Shown here: piece by piece, positions 59,895-64,000 of the stretch
How the letters are laid out: the number at the start of each line of letters is the position of its first letter
Position numbering within the stretch: position 1 is the stretch's first letter
Origin: Nocardioides potassii
GTDB lineage: Bacteria > Actinomycetota > Actinomycetes > Propionibacteriales > Nocardioidaceae
Length of the DNA stretch: 64,000 bases
Direction of reading: 5' to 3'
NCBI RefSeq assembly: GCF_021648885.1
Contig: NZ_JAKJHZ010000010.1
Span: 124,001-188,000, forward strand
Notes under the pieces: model-generated
What the model saw: only the letters and a program-made list of their open reading frames with translations
What the model was told of the DNA's origin: nothing
Database searches by the model: none
Program-made: the position numbers and the translations under genes

Positions 59895-60003
59895 CCGTCC
59901 CCCTCGGACGCGGGCTCACCCCGCTCGGCGACGAGAATCCCAGTCGCGGGGCGGTGCTGTCCCGCCACCGCGCCGGTGGGGGTCGACCTGGTGACGTGAG
60001 TCG

Positions 60004-60750
60004 TCAGGCGCCGGGGCGGACGAGCTCGATGCGCGGACCACGACCCGGCTCGGGCCGGGCGTCGTAGTCGGGGGTCGCGGTGTAGGGCTCCCACGCCAGG
60101 TACGCCGCCAGGTGCCGCTGGACGCTCGGCAGCACATCGCGGACGGTGACGTCGCGGCCGAGCTCGGACGACAGCGACGTGACACCCGCGTCGGCGATCC
60201 CGCACGGCACGAACCGGTCGTACCACCCCAGGTCGACGTCGCAGTTGAGCGCGAAGCCGTGCATCGTCACGCCACGACTGACCCGGATGCCGATCGCGGC
60301 GACCTTGCGCTCGGGCCCGCGGTGGTCGGCCTGCAGCCAGACCCCGCTGCGACCGGGGACGCGGGCGGTGGTCACGCCGAGGTCGGCGCAGACCGCGATC
60401 AGCGCCTCCTCCACCCGACGCACGTAGTCGACGACCTTGACGTGGTCGGGGAGCGTGACGATGGGGTAGCCGACCAGCTGGCCGGGACCGTGGAAGGTGA
60501 TCTTGCCGCCGCGGTCCACGTCGATCACGGCCGCGCCGCCCGGGTCGGCCGGGCGCTCGTGGGCATCGGTGCGCTTGCCCGCGGTGAACACCGGCGGGTG
60601 CTCGAGCAGCAGGACGGTGTCGGGTCGCGTGCCGGCGACGACCTCCTCGTGGACGTGTCGCTGGAGATCCCAGGCGGCGAGGTAGTCGACGGCGTCGTCA
60701 CCGAGGCCGGCGACCTCGAAGTCCAGTCGGTGGTCCAGCTCCTGCGGCAT
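60004..60750 (-). CDS. lipB: Octanoyl-[ACP]:protein N-octanoyltransferase
   Basis: 248 residues from ATG 60750. LipB landmarks: [53 protein letters not shown], the catalytic Lys in KVAAIG and Cys in [19 protein letters not shown]. It transfers octanoyl from acyl carrier protein to lipoyl domains, feeding LipA. The 109 bp downstream, before the ABC remnant, contain no gene. Confidence 0.96.
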   Translation of the reverse strand: MPQELDHRLDFEVAGLGDDAVDYLAAWDLQRHVHEEVVAGTRPDTVLLLEHPPVFTAGKRTDAHERPADPGGAAVIDVDRGGKITFHGPGQLVGYPIVTLPDHVKVVDYVRRVEEALIAVCADLGVTTARVPGRSGVWLQADHRGPERKVAAIGIRVSRGVTMHGFALNCDVDLGWYDRFVPCGIADAGVTSLSSELGRDVTVRDVLPSVQRHLAAYLAWEPYTATPDYDARPEPGRGPRIELVRPGA

Positions 60751-60835
60751 GCGACGAGCGTACGCCGTGGGGGTGGCGGGCCGTGCCTGTGGATGACCGG
60801 GCGCACGATCGGCGAGTATCGGCGAAGGTGGGCGG

Positions 60836-61420
60836 ATGGACCCGCGCCGACTCCTGCCCGCCCTCGCGGCCGTCGCCTGCGCCTGCGTCGTCGCGACGCT
60901 GGTGGTCACGCTGGTGCCGTGGCGCGACGCGTCGCCGGGCGTGGGGCGCCCGCCGGTGCCGGCATCGGTTCCCGGTGCGCCGTCTGACCTGCGTCCTGCC
61001 GCCGTCCTCGCCGACTGGGACGCGGCGCGGGCGGCGGCCTGGTCCGCGGGTGACCCGTCAGCGCTGTCCGCCCTCTACGTCGCCGGTTCGCGCACCGGCG
61101 CCGCCGACGTCCGGTTGCTGCGGCACTACGGCTCCCGCGGTCTCCGGGTGACGGGCCTGACGACGCAGGTGCTGGCGCTCGACGTCGTCCGTCGTACGCC
61201 GTCCCGGCTCGTGCTCGTGGTCACCGACCGGGTGGTCGGTGGCCTGGCGGTCGGCGGCAGCACGCCGGTGGCGCTGCCTGCGGACCGCGCCACGACGCGT
61301 CGGGTGGTGCTGCGGCGCTCGGGCGGTGGGTGGAGGGTCGTCGAGACGAGCGTCCCGGCGGGGGATCACGCCAGAGCGGCGGCCAGCACGGCCGTGACGT
61401 CCTCGTCCTCGAAGTCGTAG
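60836..61420 (+). CDS. Secreted or membrane-anchored hypothetical protein
   Basis: 194 residues. A signal anchor ([20 protein letters not shown], about 6-26) precedes a Pro-rich segment and an NTF2/SnoaL-like helical-sheet domain ([73 protein letters not shown]). It probably sits outside the membrane. The last 55 bp overlap the convergent epimerase gene. No known partner. Confidence 0.75.
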   Translation: MDPRRLLPALAAVACACVVATLVVTLVPWRDASPGVGRPPVPASVPGAPSDLRPAAVLADWDAARAAAWSAGDPSALSALYVAGSRTGAADVRLLRHYGSRGLRVTGLTTQVLALDVVRRTPSRLVLVVTDRVVGGLAVGGSTPVALPADRATTRRVVLRRSGGGWRVVETSVPAGDHARAAASTAVTSSSSKS

Positions 61421-62256
61421 CCGGCGCGCTCGAGGGCGGCCGGTCGGGCGTTGACCGAGCCGAGCAGCTCGGGCGCGAGGTCGCCGGCGGCGACCTTCAT
61501 GATCGGCGCCGGGACGGCGAGGAACGCCTTGCGGTGCACCGCCTTCGCCAAGGCGTGGGTGAACTCGGCGTTGGTCGGCGTGTGCGCGCAGCAGAGGTTG
61601 AACGCGCCCGACACGTCGCGCGACTCGAGGAGGTAGCTGACCGCACCGATCCAGTCGCGCAGCGAGATCATCGGCATGTGCTGGCGCCCGGAGCCCAGCC
61701 TGGCTCCGCCGCCGAGCTGGAAGAGCAGCTTGAGCTGCTTGAGCGGGGGAGACGTCCGGTCCATCACCGGGGAGGTCCGCAGCACGCACACCCGGGCCCC
61801 CGCGTCCTGCGCGGGCGACGTGGCGGCCTGCCACTCGCGGGAGACGCGGGTGAGGAACGCATCGCCCCGGCTCTCCGTGTCCTCCGTGACCGGCGCGTCG
61901 CCGTGGTCGCCGTAGAAGGCGATCCCGTTGCCGGCGAGGAACGCGGGCGGCCGCTCGGCGGCTGCGATCGACCGGGCGAGGGTCGCGGTGGTCGACACCC
62001 GCGACTCCATCACCTCGTCGGCCCACTTCCGCGAGTGCGGGTTGCTCGCGATCGTCGCCCCGGCGAGGTTGACGACGGCGTCGGCCCGGGCGATGACGGC
62101 GTCATCGACGTGGCCGGTGCTCGGGTCCCACCGGGACTCGCGCGCCGACGTCGGCTCGCGCCGGACGAGCGCGGTCACCTCGTGCCCGTGGACGCGGAGG
62201 TGGTCGCTCAGGTGGGTGCCGAGGAAGCCGGACGCTCCTGCGATGACGACGCGCAT
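61366..62256 (-). CDS. TIGR01777-family NAD(P)-binding epimerase
   Basis: 296 residues from ATG 62256 (GGTGGAG upstream). Rossmann motif GASGFLGTHL near the N-terminus, then DAVVNLAGATIA, ESRVSTTATLARSI, LAGNGIAFYGDHGDAPVTED and LRTSPVMDRTSPPLKQL. The family (YfcH, cell division inhibitor SulA homologue by old annotation) has an SDR fold and unknown substrate. The YGDHG segment replaces the usual YGDRG. Convergent 3' overlap with the gene at 60836. Confidence 0.9.
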   Translation of the reverse strand: MRVVIAGASGFLGTHLSDHLRVHGHEVTALVRREPTSARESRWDPSTGHVDDAVIARADAVVNLAGATIASNPHSRKWADEVMESRVSTTATLARSIAAAERPPAFLAGNGIAFYGDHGDAPVTEDTESRGDAFLTRVSREWQAATSPAQDAGARVCVLRTSPVMDRTSPPLKQLKLLFQLGGGARLGSGRQHMPMISLRDWIGAVSYLLESRDVSGAFNLCCAHTPTNAEFTHALAKAVHRKAFLAVPAPIMKVAAGDLAPELLGSVNARPAALERAGYDFEDEDVTAVLAAALA

Positions 62257-62307
62257 TGCTCCACCCAACCATGCGCGCCAAAGCGGGCAGACGGTGTCGG
62301 GCGTGGG

Positions 62308-64000
62308 TCAGCCCGCGAGGTGGGCCCAGCGCGAGGACAGCTCGTGCCACGGACCGTGGTCGACCACGCGACCCGAGTCGAGCACGACGACCCGGTCGGC
62401 CTGGGCGAGCGCGGCGGCCTTACTGGTCGCACCGATCACGGCGGCCCCGCGTTCGCGCAGCGCTCGCCAGAGCTCGATCTCCGTGGTGGCGTCGAGCGCG
62501 GACGACACGTCGTCGGCCAGCAGGACGTCGGCCTCGGCGGCCAGCGCACGGGCGAGCGCCAGGCGCTGCACCTGGCCGCCCGAGAGGCGCACGCCGCGGT
62601 GTCCGACGAGCGAGTCCGGTCCGCCCGCCTCGGCGACGTCGCGGCCCATCCGCGAGGTCTCGAGCGCGGGCATCACGGGCCGGTCGTCGTGGTCGAGGGC
62701 CACGTTGTCGGTGAAGGTGCCGGACAGGACGCGCGGCACCTGCGCGACGTGGGCCACGCGAGCCGGACGCAGGGTGGTCTGCGGGTCGGTGACGACCTCG
62801 TCGTTCCACCGGATCTCGCCGGTGGTGCTGACGAGGCCGGCCAGCGCGCCGAGCAGGCTCGACTTCCCGGAGCCGACCTGGCCCAGCAGGAGCACCAGCT
62901 CGCCGGCCCCGACGGTCAGGTCGACGTCCTGCACGCCGAGGGTGCCGTCGTCGTGCACGGCGCTCAGCCCGTCGATCGTGAGCGTGCGGAGCGGGTCGCG
63001 CTGGGCTCGCGCCGGTGCGTCGGCGGTGCCGGCGGACAGGTCCATCCCAGCCGGCAGCCGCATCAGGTCACCGCCTCCGGCCAGTGCGCTGGTGGCGTGC
63101 ATCCACGCCCGCACGCCGGGCGCCTCAGTGACGACCGCCCCGGCGACCCGGCCGAACCAGTCGAACCCGCTGACCGCGTTGGCGACGAGCAGGGCCGTCG
63201 CCAGGCCCCAGTGGCCGGACAGCAGGCCCGCCCAGGCGGCGACGACGCCGCACTGGACCATCACGACCGGCACGCCGTCGAGCAGCGACTGCACGCGGTG
63301 CTCGCGGACGGCCGCGTCGACGCGCCCGCCGTCGACCTCGCGCAGGTGGCGGTGGAGGTGGGGAGTGGCGGCGGCGAGCTTGACCGTGCGGATCGACTCG
63401 AGCGTGGACACGAGGGCCTGGCCGAAGCCGGCGCGGGCCGCCGAGGCCGCCGCGGCGGACCGGCCCGCGACCCGTCGCCCGAGCGAGGACGCGAGCGCGG
63501 AGGCGATCATCACGGCGAGCAGGACGGCTCCGGCGAGCCACGTGCCGGCGATGACGGCGGTGATGGTCGCGACCAGCAGGCCGTTGACGAAGTCGACCCA
63601 TCGATCGGTGTAGCGGGCGATGCGGTCGGCGTCCATGGCGCGCGCGACGACCTCGCCCGGCGGCGTACGGACGAGCCGGCGCTGCTCGGTCTGGCCGGCG
63701 AGGACGGCGGCGCGGACACGCATCCGGGCCTCGACCCACCAGTGCGGGTAGGTCCAGAAGGCCTGTGACAGCAGGAGCGGGCCGATCATCAGGGAGAGCA
63801 CCAGGGCGGCGAGCAGCAGCCCCGGGGACTCGTCACGCTGGAGGTCGGTGACGACGTGGCCCCAGACGAAGCCGGTGACGGCGCCGTAGGCACCGGTCAG
63901 GGAGGCGACGAGGAACAGCGAGGCCCCGAACAGGCCCCACTCCGGCTTGAGCCGGATGGTGTGCCAGACCTGGCGCATCAGCCCGAGCGGCGGGTCGACG
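62308..64000 (-). CDS. ABC exporter with fused membrane and ATPase domains (5' end beyond window)
   Basis: The frame stays open to the right edge (VDPPLGLMRQVWHTIRLKPE), so the start lies outside. Five or six helices in the first 300 residues form the ABC-exporter membrane domain, then Walker A GQVGSGKSS, LSGGQVQRLALARAL and LLADDVSSALD. It lacks the usual Glu after Walker B (LLADD has Asp), so ATPase activity may be low, as in the degenerate site of heterodimeric exporters. A partner half would be expected just upstream, outside the window. Confidence 0.87.
   Translation of the reverse strand, partial: VDPPLGLMRQVWHTIRLKPEWGLFGASLFLVASLTGAYGAVTGFVWGHVVTDLQRDESPGLLLAALVLSLMIGPLLLSQAFWTYPHWWVEARMRVRAAVLAGQTEQRRLVRTPPGEVVARAMDADRIARYTDRWVDFVNGLLVATITAVIAGTWLAGAVLLAVMIASALASSLGRRVAGRSAAAASAARAGFGQALVSTLESIRTVKLAAATPHLHRHLREVDGGRVDAAVREHRVQSLLDGVPVVMVQCGVVAAWAGLLSGHWGLATALLVANAVSGFDWFGRVAGAVVTEAPGVRAWMHATSALAGGGDLMRLPAGMDLSAGTADAPARAQRDPLRTLTIDGLSAVHDDGTLGVQDVDLTVGAGELVLLLGQVGSGKSSLLGALAGLVSTTGEIRWNDEVVTDPQTTLRPARVAHVAQVPRVLSGTFTDNVALDHDDRPVMPALETSRMGRDVAEAGGPDSLVGHRGVRLSGGQVQRLALARALAAEADVLLADDVSSALDATTEIELWRALRERGAAVIGATSKAAALAQADRVVVLDSGRVVDHGPWHELSSRWAHLAG

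Noticed and set aside
61330..63768. 812-codon plus-strand frame
   Set aside because: Antisense to the epimerase and ABC exporter genes, both of which have complete family motifs; no domain in the frame.

Overview
The window is high-GC actinobacterial chromosome, most likely Nocardioides or a close relative (Propionibacteriales). This rests on family and layout resemblance, not on a search: a DUF4191 gene beside lipA and lipB, a SigB/SigF-type sigma factor, an actinomycete SOS box, an actinomycete GlnR box on glnA, a fused CydDC, many ANTAR proteins, and frequent ATGA/GTGA stop-start overlaps. No rRNA, tRNA, CRISPR array or complete insertion sequence was seen.

Left part (1-19.2 kb). The edge cuts an SOS-controlled imuA'-like gene. 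Next come a degenerate 2H-phosphoesterase-like gene, a four-gene MacB/FtsX-type ABC operon (8725 to 1252), a histidine kinase with a second 2H paralogue, and an OmpR-type regulator/MASE1-kinase operon divergent from a stand-alone receiver. Both 2H genes and the receiver gene carry an 11-bp-spaced direct repeat 56-57 bp before the start codon, which suggests one regulon. ABC-F, SigB/SigF, VOC and prolyl-iminopeptidase-like genes follow.

Middle (19.3-40 kb). This holds a mini-membrane protein coupled to a PAS-ANTAR protein, a stress-type operon (MscS-like channel, PRC-barrel/DUF2382, membrane protein), a PAP2 enzyme, an EEP hydrolase, two TetR regulators, an HdeD protein, a Vps62-domain membrane protein with a YihY/BrkB protein, the cydA-cydB-cydDC operon, and a compact operon of an acidic repeat peptide, a JmjC-cupin oxygenase and a sucrase-ferredoxin-like protein. 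A LuxR-type pseudo-receiver regulator and a PAS-ANTAR gene close the section.

Integrative element (about 40.155-54.055 kb). A tyrosine integrase, an excisionase-like protein and a zinc-ribbon protein sit at the left end. A 13-bp direct repeat of the glnA 3' end lies at both boundaries, with near-identical 26-bp repeats just inside. Cargo includes a putative HEPN ribonuclease, DUF5994, an N5-(carboxyethyl)ornithine synthase-like enzyme with a 44-residue basic protein, three more ANTAR proteins, a degenerate response regulator, a duplicated hairpin and decayed genes.

Right part (54-64 kb). glnA with its GlnR box, a lipoprotein, an RDD protein, DUF4191, lipA, an ABC-2 permease-like gene behind a deletion-remnant ATPase, lipB, a secreted protein, a TIGR01777 epimerase, and an ABC exporter cut by the right edge.
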